From Nansenia antarctica (taxonomy: Eukaryota; Chordata; Actinopteri; Argentiniformes; Microstomatidae): DNA of 64,000 nucleotides. The stretch spans positions 3,805,381 through 3,869,380 of the forward strand of contig OZ022346.1 of NCBI GenBank assembly GCA_963989245.1, read 5' to 3'. The notes under the pieces were generated by a model, which made no database searches, was not told the origin of the DNA, and was given only the letters and a program-made list of their open reading frames with translations. Below, one piece after another: positions 21,122 through 51,635 of the stretch (within the stretch, counting starts at the first letter, position 1; each line of letters begins with the position of its first letter). The position numbers and the translations under genes are program-made.

Positions 21122-23618
21122 ACATGACAAACAGACAATCAGACACCTGAACATTCATGACAAACAGACAATCAGACACATGTTAATGACATGGATCACT
21201 GCTCTCATCATTATTATTATTGTTTTACAAGTATTCACGTTTGACCCTTTTAACTATGGCAATGAATGTCTACGGTCATGTTCTCACATGAAAGTCTGAA
21301 TCATGACCCAGAGCAAGTGGATGAGTTTGCAACATTGTTGCATAAATGATTTCTCTGATTTGCGTTCTCACAGCCCTTTATGTAAACAAAGTAACATACG
21401 CAATCGAGGCAACAGACGTGGTAGTTGATTGGTCAGAAAAATAGAAAATTGCCCGTTCGTCCCGCTCTTATCCAGATCAACACGCATGCGCTGTTGTTTT
21501 CCTATGGACAGCCTCGATGCGTCGTTTCTAACCGGAACGAAACCACCCTTTTCAAGCGGAGCATGCGTTGGTTGTTTGCTCCGGGAGCGACTTAGAATGC
21601 GCGTTCTCACCGCTCCAAGCGACGCAGAGCAAAGCGAATTTTATCCTCAACTCTGATTCAAGTGAAGCAAATGTTCTAGTGAGAACACACCCTAAGTCTA
21701 CATTTGGCAAAGTTAGAGTGACAATGACTGGTATAATGGTCTTCATTGTTCTGAAGGCCATGCAAACACTGAGAAACCAGGTTCTGGATTGAAGTGCACC
21801 TGCACACGGTAACAAGCTCCCAAGTACATATGTGACACGTTCTAATGCTTTGGTCTTCATATCAGGATCCGATGTAATGATCTGACTTTCCTTTAGAAAA
21901 ATGTGAATACATTTCCGCGTGGTTGAAAATCAACGACACGTCGCTAGTCAACTAACACAGCTTGTTTTGTGAACTTGCTAACAATCTAAAGTAGTGTTGT
22001 AGTTAACTAGGTAGCAGTGGGGATTACTCACCCAATCCATTGCGTTGTTGCAGTATTTTGGCTCGACTAGCGAGTTTGTGTTGTGATTCTCAACAACGTC
22101 GAAATGTATTTCCGTGTTTCAAAAGAAAAGTCTGAACATTTTGATTGGTTGCCGACATGCGGCCCAAAAGACTAGAACGTGTCACATACAGTATATCTTC
22201 ATCAGACAGACCCTATACTGTAGTGTCCAACAGGATATCCCATTCCGTGTTCACCTACCGATATTCCCACATTTCTCTTAAAAACTCTCAAATCAGTTAT
22301 TCCAGTAGAATCTCACTCACATATCATTGCTCACTCTGCTTGAGCCAAATCCTGAGAGCATTGCCCTATTCACCCCTGTAACATCAATCACTCACAACAT
22401 AATGATCTGTCTACATCGTTTCCACTAAAATGGACAGATATTGGTCTCAGCGGACACTCACCATCACTGGGTAAGAGAGAGGGTGAAAGGCCTCTAACAA
22501 GACCAGACCCCTGGGCTGGGTGACCCCTGGGCTGGATGGAGACTTGGAATAATGGAGGTCACCATAGGACTCCATGTTGTTCTCATGCTGAATTCCAAAT
22601 CCCCTAGCCCCCCCTAGAAGAGTCCTAGCCCCCCCTAGAAGAGTCTTAGGCCTGGACTACACGTATATGGATATTTTTTTAAGCAGATATTTTCGTCCTC
22701 ATTTAAATAAAAAACTTTGTCCACACCACTCTGTCCATACGAAGAGCCCAAACTGAACACCATCGCCCCTAAAGCGTAGAAGAACGTTATGGGCATGCGC
22801 AGTCAGTTGTAATAAAACGGCGGCAGTGACTCAAAACGTAAACAGACCAAACTCTTTGAAACAGACAGAAAAAAAAGTATTTGTCCCACCATTTGCTGGT
22901 CCGACTCGGTCTGACCCAAAACCGGCGTTTCTGGTGGACTTTAAACCGCGGACGCTTGAGATCTAACGTTAGTCTAACGTTAGTAATGTTGGGCGCAGCA
23001 GACGCCTTTGCGTGGCGGTGACGTGCAGTTGATGCAACAATATTAAGTTGACATGTAAAGCTGAAATGAGACCTAAAAGTGCAAAGCACACATACATAAC
23101 CCGGTACATGTCCGCCATTGTTGCTGTTGACAACCGCTTTGCTTCAATGCGCATGTGTGAATGGCTTGACGCTTGACGCTTGACGCTTGACGTCATTGCA
23201 TCAACACCAGCTCTGTTTAACATAACCACACTGATGCACTCAATCGGATATTTTTGTATTTGTATCCTCCTCCCCCTCCTGTAGCACACGCCTGCATGCA
23301 CCCATAACCTTGACCCTTATCTGCCAGGGGACCAAACGGGTGTTGTGAATACATAAGCACGGCGTCTGTTTTGGGAAAATTTTTGGTTTGGGGGGGGGGG
23401 CTTAATCAATACTAAAAGAATGAAAGCACTCCCAGTGCTAAATTCAATCTGAAGTCGTGGGATTGAAGCGGGGGGGCTCCTTCAAATGAGACCTGGAGGC
23501 GGAGGAGTCACGGATTTGAAGAGTCGTCCCCCCACCCGATCGCTTTGGATTTCTTTTTTTGGGGTTAATTCTTAATTAATCGTAGTGGTAATTAAGCATT
23601 TCAAAGAGGGGGTTGGTG

Positions 23619-23624
<6 letters not shown>
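21122..23624. other. Intergenic or upstream intronic sequence
   Basis: No exon was recognised. It holds a fold-back element (21828-22191), four TTGACGC repeats near 23163-23190, and a poly-G stretch near 23390. The GABA receptor exon that should precede 24146 (the large N-terminal ligand-domain exon) was searched for by eye and not found, so it is probably upstream of the window. Confidence 0.45.
21828..22191. mobile_element. Fold-back MITE-like element
   Basis: The left end TATGTGACACGTTCTA and the right end TAGAACGTGTCACATA are inverted copies about 330 bp apart. The interior has no coding sequence. The target duplication is unclear. Confidence 0.45.
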
Positions 23625-23667
<43 letters not shown>

Positions 23668-23675
23668 GGGGGGGG
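23625..23675 (+). repeat. (GT)n microsatellite followed by poly-G
   Basis: About 20 GT dinucleotides followed by ten G residues. Confidence 0.9.
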
Positions 23676-23888
23676 CACAGCCATGTCTTAAGCGTTATGA
23701 AGGCAATTATGAGAGAAAAATGATGAGAGTTCAGTTCCAGTGAGTAAACCGCGGGGAGGGGTTTGTGTGATGTTTCACATAGAGTTCTGCACTACGTCCC
23801 AGGGAATGATACACATGTCTTCTCTCTTTCTCTCCCTCTCTCGCTTTCTTTCTCTACCTCCATCCCCTCACCCCCTCCACACACCCCC

Positions 23889-41472
<17,584 letters not shown>

Positions 41473-42540
41473 AGTGACAGCTAGGCTAGCTAGCCTTGCG
41501 CTGCTACTTTTTGGCTAGCACTTTATTTCTCTAGCTAGCTAGGTTCTTGTACAGTGAGGGCGAGGCAGGGCGTTCACTCAGCCCCTGTTTGTATGACTTC
41601 TGTTGAGGCGTGGGAGGCAACGCAGATGTCTTTCCAGTGTAAATACAATTTAATATAATATTATATATATATATGTATATATATATACTGTATATATATA
41701 TATGTGTGTATATATAGATATATATAGATATATATATATAAAAAGAGAAGTATAATTTAATAAATTCTCTCACTTTTTGCTGTATTCATCCATACAACAT
41801 AGGATACTATTCTAACTCTTCATTAGTTGTGAATTAAGACGTTGAAGCTGTGCACTCTGAACTTTATGCCAAACCGGCGATGGTGACTCCATTGTTACTA
41901 TAGGATGCGATGGCATTTCATTTATTGGACCTCCTGCTCTCACCCTTATTTCCTCTCACTCTCTGCATGCAGACCGAACACACATTTTATTTGCTTCTAA
42001 GAGGAACAAAAAAAAAAAGCCCAGTGCAAAAACACAGTGGGTATCAATGACGGTTTTCACTTTTGTTAAACCCTATCTTGTTATTCGAAGCTGAGTTAAA
42101 CTCCATCCTGTAAACAAGGTTGTACTCATTTGGTTTGAACTCCATGTTATGACTAAGTTAAACCTCATGGGGTTGAGGCTCCATGCCATGATTCAAGCAG
42201 TTATTGTGTTAAAAAAAGGGAGCAAAAGAAAAAGGACCTTGTGACTAGTCTCAGAGGTTAGGAACATGCTACTGTGCATGTTCTCAATGTTGACAAGGTT
42301 TTGTTGGGTCTCTGCTGGGTGCATGTGCGCTTACCTGCTTTTTTCACTGTAGAACAAAACCTGTTTTCTTTCCTTTGTATAAAGAGCTTAGCAAGGCTCC
42401 ATAGTTGAGCCTAACTGTATTATAATCATTATACTGTATGCTTTTGAACAATCATTGCATTTAGGGTAAGTACAAGACAGATGTTAATTGGAACTCGACT
42501 AATCAAAAAAAAAAAAAAAAAAATGTTCAAATTTGTATCT
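41473..42540 (+). other. Putative 3' UTR of GABA receptor gene
   Basis: AT-dinucleotide tracts at 41655-41745. AATAAA occurs at 41759-41764, and a poly-A run lies at about 42505-42524. The true end is not determinable by reading. Confidence 0.45.
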
Positions 42541-44627
42541 ATTCTCACAGCGTCTGTGAGCATGTAAAATGTAATTTTCTTTAAAAGAAATCAGGTAAAG
42601 AATGACTTATGATGTCACCACCAAGCTTTCCAAACCACATCCAAACATGGAAGCCCTGATAATACATGCAGTGAGGGTTGAGTACTGCTTGTCTCTCTAA
42701 ATCTCTATCAAAACTCTCAATCCAGCTAAAACATATTAGAATAATGTTTATATGTGGTGAAGAACACATACTTATAGAAACAGTATACCCCAATTGATAT
42801 CCTCTGTAGAAAGTAATCCAGCATTGACATTGAGAAAACAGCCAAGAGTGAAAGTGGGGGGGGGGGGCACCTATGAGATTTGGCATGGAAGTCCATCCCT
42901 CATTACTTTAGCTCAGAGAGAGAGAGAAGGACGTGGGAAACAGGGAGGTCATGTTATCCATCTCTGGGTTTGTATTCCCCCTCTCTCCATTGTTCTGCCT
43001 ATACTGTATAGTCAAGGGTGATAAGGACTTGTGTGAACTAGAGTAAGCTTTAATTTCAGCTGGTTTCATTGCTACCATTTAAAGACCTGTGTCAGAACTA
43101 CTTTAAAATCGAGACAAATAAGATAAGTGGTGAGATTAGTAGAAAACGCTGTCATTGGGTAGTAATCAGGGGGTAATCATTAGTGTCACCATAGGTGTAT
43201 TTAGTAAGCCTATACTGCATAAGTATATGTCTTTAAGGGAATTGACGTGTATTTTTAACCTTTTAACCATTTGGAAGGAAAAAGCTAAATTGTCACAGCG
43301 GTTCTTCTGTGTGATCCTAACGTCTCCTGACACAGAGATAATATCCTGCAGGATCCTCTGTTTGGGATTCCATGTCACGTCCACGTTTAACAACGAGACA
43401 CGGGGGTCTCTCAGAGCGCAGTGTCGTCCTCCGTGACAAATTGGGGCCGTCCATGTCTAACGTAATCGGATGATGACATTTTTGCTCATGTCGTATTTGG
43501 AACAATAAGAACAACATATCTCCAATTGGCTATTGCATGAAGGTAGATCTCTCCCATGAGTATGATGGACAATGGTTCCATGGTACTCAGCAATATGACT
43601 TCCTCTACAATGGGGCGACTGCCTTCTCTCAGACATCTAACAACAACAACACCAATTCAAATCTCATTGGCTTCTCCCAGTGTGTATGCCTCAAAGTGAG
43701 AAGGCACATTTTGAATCGTATTGTAGTTGAAAACGCAGGAAACAGTTGGGCGCGATGATTTCATATTAAAAAGCCTAACTTTAACATGCTTGAAATGTTC
43801 AAAATGCTTTTGCCCCTGGCTATGCCTATGGCTTGGACTAAAGCCATCAATATTGCAGTGGTTATGGTCAGGTGACTATTGCTAGTATGTTATGTTGTGT
43901 TGTTATGACGGAGGGAATGCGTGTGTTATCAGGGCTTACCAGAAGGACAACAGCAACAGCAGACAGACATCTACAGGACACAATAAGTAGCAGTGCTCGT
44001 TCCTCATGGCTGAATATTGTGCCTTTAACAAGAATCTCAATATTTTCACAGGGTTTAACTTAACTTATAACTAGAGTGTAGAATTTAAACAAATCAACTT
44101 GTACTTTTTTAGAAGAAGAGATGAACAAATGAAAACAGCAGTCAACACGGAGAACTTTTATGAGGCTATAAATAGTACATATTAAAAGATTAGATAGTAG
44201 TAGTCAGACATTCCAGCATTATTGATGACAATCTGGGAATTCAATGCGGAAATCTCTCCTGCAAGTTTGGTTTTGTTGCTGTTGTTGTCATTGTTTTGGA
44301 GCTGAACAGAATCTACGGACTGGTGGAGAAAAAAAATATATCTAGGGTTTTCCTCCCAGCAAAGACTAACATGGCAGATGGAACACGTCTTCTCTGGACG
44401 GCAATAGCAGACGGAAGCCCACACCACTGGTTTCCCTGAGGCTCTGGGGGAACAAGGAAACATACTGAACTCTTATTGTGTAAAAATACTGTACAATTTT
44501 TCTCTCATGCTCTATCACATATTATGTGCTCTCATGTGTAAAGGTGTGTGTATGAGTGTGTGCTTGTGTGCACGCGTGCGTGTGCATGTTTGTCAACAAG
44601 TGTTCCGCTTGAAAACGTGTACAAGCA

Positions 44628-44713
<86 letters not shown>

Positions 44714-45052
44714 CACGTGCGTGTGAGAGAGAACACTTCATACAAATCCTTTTGGACTTCCATCAAAATAGAATTCAAATAAAATAACTGACATCTCACA
44801 ACCCAGTAAAGGAGCCTGGCTGTTCATTTGCTTCCATGGTGCAAAACACCCCAGTGGAATCCCCCTACTACAGCAAGCAGTGACTTAACTATGTTTATGT
44901 CATGACAACTGACATCATACTGCCACGCCACATGACAGGAAACATAAATACATTATTTTTTCTCTACAGTTTAATACTCTAGGCTTATGTCAATTGTCAC
45001 TTAAAAGGGGTTATCATAGAGGGGTGTTTGGGCACTACAGTTTCCTGTTCAC
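42541..45052. other. Intergenic sequence
   Basis: No gene was recognised. Contains a long (GT)n tract at 44632-44712 and a poly-G stretch near 42858. Confidence 0.5.
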
Positions 45053-45384
45053 TTAACACTAGAAGAGCCGTGAGGGGTCACGGTGACCCCTGCGAGTAAA
45101 GAAAATGTTTATATCTTTGCACTCGATCAAATTTCAGGACCCTCCTTTCATGACTTTTCCTAGATATGTGCGTTCTACCACCCAGTATCCTTACATTTTC
45201 AAAATCACTCCAGGATAAGATAGTATGAAGCAGTTTTTCTGTGTAGGAGGCAGGCTAAAAAAAGAAGCACCCTCTACTGATCTCTGTGTGTAAATAGCAG
45301 ATTTACATTCTAAAAAGGGGGTCTATTTGACCCCCAAGTCGGCTCTACTAGTAGGTAAAATAGGCACGGCTGTTGTAGTGTTAA
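45053..45384. mobile_element. piggyBac-like MITE, copy 1
   Basis: TTAA at both ends. The termini CACTAGAAGAGCCG and CGGCTGTTGTAGTG are imperfect inverted copies. The interior matches copy 2 at 51636-51964 in opposite orientation (CCACCCAGTATCCTTACATT in copy 1). There is no coding capacity. Confidence 0.75.
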
Positions 45385-46030
45385 TGTCTTTGAGCAGTGT
45401 ACATACACAGTCTCCCACATAGAAAATATTTGTGAAAATACAATACGATTCCTATGTTGTACTGTATATGGAACTTGTGAGCAGGCATGGATGTGTAGAT
45501 AACTCACCTCCGGTTAGATTCTGGGCCTCTAATCACAATGAATGGCTGAATCACAATTGAACTTTCCCAAAGTTATGTCGGTGTACAATATTATTATGGG
45601 AGATCATATTTCATTTTTAGTATATAACGAATACTAATTATATAGTATATCAAATATGAGTTCTAACATTGTTTATGTATCTCTCTTACACGCACTCACG
45701 CACGCACTCACGCACACCCACACACTCACGCACACCCACACCCACACACTTGACAGATAACACCGATAAGAACAGGGCCTGAAAAAGAGAACTTCAGAGT
45801 ACTACTATAGCTAATTCCAAAATTCAGAATTAACCTCAACCCTGATGTGAAAACACAACACAAAGATCTCCGCTGAGGTAACTACGATTAGCTACGAGTT
45901 AGTTATAACTTACACCACCTTAGGGGTATGTATACATATTTAGTAGTTACTAAGGTCTACGTGATAACTAGTGTGCTTGGTGCAACCCGTTCAAGTTTAG
46001 TAGTGACTAAATCTTGATTTAGTAAATACT
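45385..46030. other. Intergenic sequence
   Basis: No gene was recognised. Short CACGCACACCCACACTCACG-type repeats occur at 45690-45750. Confidence 0.4.
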
Positions 46031-46920
46031 TAAGCAATATCACACGAGAGGGAGTGTGTTATACTGAATATCAGCACGGCTGTGATTCGGTCATAGGTAC
46101 GAGGCCGCAGGCCGAGTACCGAAGACAATCACAGCCGTGCTGATATTCAGTATAACACACGACCTCGAGTGTGATATTGCTTTTATACAACAGTTCTACA
46201 GCGCAATTTATTAATTAACAGTAATAAGTGACAACAGATTATTATTTGTTTGTTTATTTAATCATTTATTTTGGCTCCGTCAAGAAAAATTAGTTCCGCA
46301 ACGGGACTGTTCAACTAGACCAGCACGAAGCCCAAGGTAGCTGCTGATGCTGTAGTGCTCCCCTTTAGTTGTCCGGATGGACCCAAAAAACTGCCTCAGG
46401 ACTGTATTTAGCTCGGCCTTCTCAATGGACTGAATGTTGATGTCTTAAGGCTTAGCCAAGTCTGGAGGCAGTTCAAGGCCCATGTTGTTTGCCTTAGGGG
46501 GTGTTCACACTTGACTTATTTTTTCTAAAAAAAGAAGTCAAGTGTGAACACCCCCTTACGGTGTTAATTTCATTTTTACTCTTCTCCAATTTGTCCAGGT
46601 CGGCCGGTGTCATATCAGCACACCTGGGGGTTTGCACTGAAGTACCTTCGTCCTCTCCTTCTGATTCATAATTTAAGTCAAATGTTATATTTGGAAATAT
46701 ATCCATCTTCTGTTTCTGTTGTAGGCTAGGCTATATGACCGTTAATGTAGTCTAATTAACGGTAATTTAACACCTGTGCGGCGGAGTGATACATAATAGT
46801 TAAAAGTCCCAGAGCTGTTATACTATATATCGTAACTCATGGAATGCCTCTTGTCCAATCAAATTACTTGGTCGGAACTAACTGTTGTATAATTATGCAA
46901 TAACTAGGGTTAGTTTACTT
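46031..46920 (-). mobile_element. Crypton-like element with fold-back end
   Basis: The left end has the same hairpin as 9603-10330 (TTATACTGAATATCAGCACG and its complement). Minus-strand frames read MDIFPNITFDLNYES and ADLDKLEKSKNEINTV, then, after an interruption, NNMGLELPPDLAKP and LNTVLRQFFGSIRTTKGEHY. The second part resembles the N-terminal region of DUF3504 or Crypton-type tyrosine recombinase genes, to which ZMYM, QRICH1 and KCTD1 are related. The recombinase catalytic domain is missing. A 59-bp hairpin element splits the frame. Confidence 0.55.
46497..46555. mobile_element. 59-bp perfect-hairpin MITE
   Basis: GGGGGTGTTCACACTTGACT(T) and its exact complement form 21-bp arms around a 17-bp AT-rich loop, with TTA duplicated on both sides (46494-46496 and 46556-46558). 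A 3-bp TTA duplication suits a PIF/Harbinger-type or similar cut-and-paste element. Confidence 0.8.
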
Positions 46921-47069
46921 AGTAAGACGTGGTGCAACCATCTGCAGAGAATCAGTGATTGGCTGATTGCTCTTTGACTTATAAACGGTCTCTGTTGTTT
47001 AGCTGTGTTGACGGCACTTCCTGGAAGCAGCTCACAGCCTGTTCTTTTAGCCTAAAGCGCTAACTGTTA

Positions 47070-47245
47070 TCAACTGGCTAACTGTTATCATAGCTAACTG
47101 TTATCAACTGGCTAGCTGTTATCATGGCTAACTGTTATCATAGCTAACTGTTATCATAGCTAACTGTTATCATAGCTAACTGTTATCAACTGGCTAACTG
47201 TTATCATAGCTAACTGTTATCATAGCTAACTGTTATCAACTGTTA
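47070..47245 (+). repeat. 16-bp minisatellite
   Basis: Copies of TAACTGTTATCATAGC and TAACTGTTATCAACTGGC alternate. Confidence 0.85.
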
Positions 47246-47695
47246 TTTTCAGAAGCCCCCTCATGGTTTTAAGATTAGCATTCTTAGCTTGCTAGCAGCA
47301 TGATGATGTGTATGGCTGTGTTGATTGTGATACAAACAGTAGCCATCTGAGAATCAAGTCCTGAGCAACCTGCTAATCTGCATTTTAACACCAGTTTATG
47401 GACCATTTCACATTCAGCAGCTCTCAGAGATGCTACAGGATTTTGGGCCCACATTCACAAAGACTGTGTGGTTCATGATATGATGCTAATCGATGTCGTT
47501 AGACCATACACTCCTCAGTTAAAGGCCAATACGTTTGCCACTCACTGTCCAATCAGATCAAATGGGGACCCCTTTTTTGGCTTGTGAGCGCCAATTCTCT
47601 TTAGTAAGCTTCATTCTTATATGACACAATAAGTAGAATCCATGCAGGTGCCTCTTGGTAGGGTTCTGAGCCAACGGACAACCGCTAAGTAGTCT

Positions 47696-48206
47696 AGCAT
47701 AGCATGACACCCTGCTACAGCAAGACACAGCTAGCCTGATACCCTGCTACAGCATGACACAGCTAGCCTGGTAGCCTATACCTGCATGACACCCTGCTAC
47801 AGCAAGACACAGCTAGCCTGGTAGTGTGACACCCTGCTACAGCAAGACACAGCTAGCCTGGTAGTGTATACCTGCATGCCACCCTGCTACAGCATGACAC
47901 AGCTAGCCTGGTAGCCTATACCTGCATGACACCCTGCTACAGCAAGACACAGCTAGCCTGGTAGTGTGACACCCTGCTACAGCAAGACACAGCTAGCCTG
48001 GTAGTGTATACCTGCATGCCACCCTGCTACAGCATGACACAGCTAGCCTGGTAGCCTATACCTGCATGACACCCTGCTACAGCAAGACACAGCTAGCCTG
48101 GTAGCCTATACCTGCATGACACCCTGCTACAGCAAGACACAGCTAGCCTGGTAGCCTATACCTGCATGACACCCTGCTACAGCAAGACACAGCTAGCCTG
48201 GTAGCG
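47696..48206 (+). repeat. About 50-bp minisatellite with 34-bp variants
   Basis: About eleven units built from CCTGCATGACACCCTGCTAC then AGCAAGACACAGCTAGCCTG plus GTAGCCTATA. Some units lack part of the end. The order of long and short units itself repeats once, indicating block duplication. Confidence 0.88.
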
Positions 48207-48461
48207 TGGGTAAATGTGTCTTGACCAGGTCCTTTGCCCAGGCAGCGAATCAAATGTAACCTTCACACAGTAGTGACTGCATCACTGTAACCGTCTCCCT
48301 GAGCTCAGTTATGCACGTGTGCCTCTCAGCAGCTGTAATTAAGCTCCCCACTGTGAAAAACACTAACACTGGGAATCTGACGTTTCCTTAATGCTGAGTA
48401 CCTCTCCATCACAGCAGAGACCTCTACGGTGACCTCCTTCCAGACAGCCAAGAAATGGTCA
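48207..48461. other. Intergenic sequence
   Basis: Nothing was recognised. Confidence 0.4.
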
Positions 48462-48681
48462 ATGGTAAATGGACTGCACTTATATGGCGCCTTTTTTGCT
48501 GCTCCAAAGCGCTTTACAACGGCCTCTCATTCACCCATTCACACACCGATGGCGGCAATTTTGGGGTTCAGTGTCTTGCCCAAGGACACTTCGACATGTG
48601 GCCAGCCGGGGCTCAAACCGCTGATCTGCCAACCTTGTGATCATTAGACGGCGACTTCACCTCCTACGCCACAGCCGCCCC
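48462..48681 (-). mobile_element. tRNA-derived SINE
   Basis: A minus-strand copy of the GGGGCGGC family with GGACTGCACTTATATGGCGC, CATTCACCCATTCACACACC, TTCGACATGTGGCCAGCCGG and GGTTTGAGCCCCGGC. Its 5' end directly abuts the LINE that follows. Confidence 0.85.
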
Positions 48682-48959
48682 CAAGAACCTTGGGGTGATC
48701 CTTGACAACCACTTCAGAATCTGAATTATTTTTATTGCCAAGTATATTCGTATATACAGGAAATTGGTGTGGTTGGTGCATAAGACATAAAGATACAAAC
48801 AACAATATAATAAAAATAACAACAACAACAATGTAATAAACATGTAATAAACACTATATAAGCTAAATTGTTTAAAAGACAATGGCAGAAACCGGCAGTA
48901 GGGCAATAATTATGTAGGCTGTAAATTAGAGTAAAACTAATATAGATTACATTGTCAGT

Positions 48960-48991
<32 letters not shown>

Positions 48992-50051
48992 AGACAGGTG
49001 GGGGAGGGGTGAAAGTCCCAGTCCCAGATAAGTCTCCAACATCAGAAGATACGTCCGTTCCTCACCAGAGAAGCAGCTCAACTCTTGGTCCAGTCACTGG
49101 TCATCTCCCGCCTTGACTACTGCAACGCACTCCTGGCCAGGCTCCCCGCCTCCGCCATCAGACCTCTGCAGCTCATCCAGAACACTGCTGCCCGTCTGGT
49201 GTTCAACCTCCCCTAATTATCCCATGTCACCCCTCTCCTTCGCACCCTTCACTGGCTCCCAGTAGCAGCTCGCATCAGATTCAAGACCCTGGTGCTTGCC
49301 TACCAGACAGCAAAGGGAACTGCCCCCTCCTACATGCGAGCAATGGTCAGCCCCCAAACATCTGCCTGTTCACTCCCCCAAACATCTGCCTGTTCACTCC
49401 CCCAAACATCTGCCTGTTCACTCCCCCAAACATCTGCCTGTTCACTCCCCCAAACATCTGCCTGTTCACTCCCCCAAACATCTGCCTGTTCACTCCCCCA
49501 AACATCTGCCTGTTCACTCCCCCAAACATCTGCCTGTTCACTCCCCCAAACATCTGCCTGTTCACTCCCCCAAACATCTGCCCGTTCACTCCCCCAAACA
49601 TCTGCCTGTTCACTCCGCTCCTCCACCTCCTCTAGCCAACCGGTACCATGGCCTCTACGGGGATGCAGCAGTCACGCTACCCGGTCACATCTTTTCACCG
49701 TCCTGGCACCCCGCTGGTAGAACGAGCTCCCCACTGCTGTCAGGACTGCAGAGTCGCTCCCTATCCTCCACCATAGACTCAATGAAGACCTCCATCTCTT
49801 CAGGCTACACCTGAACTGTCCCTCCTGAAACCTCTCCGTCCCCTCTACCCCCCTGTAGAGTTTCTCTACTGTAAATAAAAATAAAAAATAAAAATGTAAT
49901 TCTTCCTTCTAGCATTTTGACTGCCATAGCCTCTGGTCCGAGCATAGCTACATTTATCTTGCGTTGAGTGATGGATAGATGATTCCCTTACTTTGGATAA
50001 TATCGCTTTGGATAAAGGCGTCTGCTAAATGCCAAAAATGTAAATGTAAAT
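48682..50051 (+). mobile_element. L2-like LINE fragment, with insertion and internal minisatellite
   Basis: Starts with KNLGVILDN. It is interrupted at about 48716-49013 by another LINE tail (TTTTATTGCCAAGTATATTC) plus a (GT)n tract. It resumes with LLVQSLVISRLDYCN, LPASAIRPLQLIQNTAARLV, an in-frame TAA at 49216, HWLPVAARIRFKTLVLAYQT, the 24-bp array and LAPRW. It ends with the GCTTTGGATAAAGGCGTCTG tail. It is a sister copy to 38310-39283. Confidence 0.82.
49351..49615 (+). repeat. 24-bp minisatellite inside LINE ORF2 (11 units)
   Basis: The unit CCCCCAAACATCTGCCTGTT plus CACT encodes PQTSACSL in the LINE frame. The related LINE at 38310-39283 has this segment only once (PQTPARSL). Nearly all units are identical. 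Confidence 0.92.
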
Positions 50052-51635
50052 GAGTAGCTCAGCTGTGGGTCAGTGCAAGGAGGGGTTTGTGGATTAGCAT
50101 TCAACTGCTGGGGACTCTTTACACTGCTTAACGTTGCAATAGATGTTTCTGGGTCACCGCCACACTTCAACTCATAAGCGGTGTCAGTCATCTCACTTTA
50201 GGGACCATTTATTTCAAGCCAAAGGCCAAATACAGTGCCTTGAAAAAGCATCCCTCAGAAGTCTGATATTGAACACCATCAAATCCAGATTCTTTTCCAC
50301 AGATCTACCCAGCCTTTGAAGTTTGAATACGGCACATCTTCAGACACACTTATTATTCATTCCTGCTAAACCTGTACTTTATTCAATCTCATCGCACAGG
50401 GAAATCAGTCCCAGCGCAGTGTCTTTTAAACTCTAGTTGCTATCCAATGGTGGAAAGTGCTTTCTACAGCCTTCATCACAGCATGTGTACTGGCTTTTTA
50501 CTTGAGAACATACAGCATAAGCTGCACTTGATGCATTGAGGTCAGCGCAGCCTGTGGTCTAAGTTCAGTGATATTGAAGTATTAGAGTAGAAGGAAGTGA
50601 GCATTAGTAATACCTCAGGGTAACAGAGAATATGTGGGCAATTGGCATAATATGGTAGTGCCTCTGTAGAAGAAAAAAATGATAACATTGTTACTACTCT
50701 CCTTGTGGGGGTGGTCACTGTGGGGGACTTCACAGTGTGAGGCTGCATGGGGGGTCATCCAGAGACAGAGAGACCGCCCCATGAACTGACAGGCACATCT
50801 TCTTATTTCATTATTATGTCCTTTACTTAAAGCCTGGTACACACATAAAGATTTCAGATTTTTTTTATCTGAGAGAGACCCCACACATGTAACCCAAGAC
50901 ATGTAGTTTTGATCGTATTGTGTGTGGTGTGCCCCGATATTCCCAACACAGCACACCACATACATAAAGATCTGTCCTACGACACTCTAGAGTCTCGTCC
51001 CCCGAGCCAGAAATCTCGAGAGATCAGGGTAGTAGTACCCTGACTGACCCGTAGAGGCAGCCATGTGCGACAGGGCAAATAAAGTTCTGAAGAATGAAAA
51101 GAAGACGCGTCAGTCAACTCGCTTCTTGATTGGCTACATTCCATTCCACGTACATGGGCTACAGTAACCCTAAGTTTAAGCCACTTTACTACTGAACTCT
51201 CTATTACTATCATTAGTGGCACCACTAGTGTAGCCTGTCTTGTCTTACCTGTACTATTGCCACCTTATCTTGTATTATGCCTAATATGTCTTATCTTGGA
51301 TCCTTTTTTATGTCCTGTACTACTGACACTTTTTTAAATATAGTTTTGAATTATGCTTCAATTATGATGCCATGTCTTGTGCTGCAATGCAGTGTCAGGA
51401 TCCGAAGCCTAAGAATTTTACTCTGTTACACTTGTGACGTAACAATGAACTTGAAACTTGACTCCCGGCAGAGGTATGTTCTCTAATGGTCCTCTAAGTC
51501 TGGTTTCGGTTAAAGATTCTCTAGCTTCCTGGTTGTTTAGGGTTCAGACCTGTCTTCCTTCCCTGGTTTATTCAGTAAAGTGGCTTTTCCTCTCAACTGC
51601 ACTTTAGATGTGGTGTTGGCAGACAGGCTGGGGTG
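50052..51635. other. Intergenic sequence
   Basis: No gene was recognised. An uninterrupted copy of the dispersed repeat at 8130-8570 lies at about 51307-51440. Confidence 0.45.
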
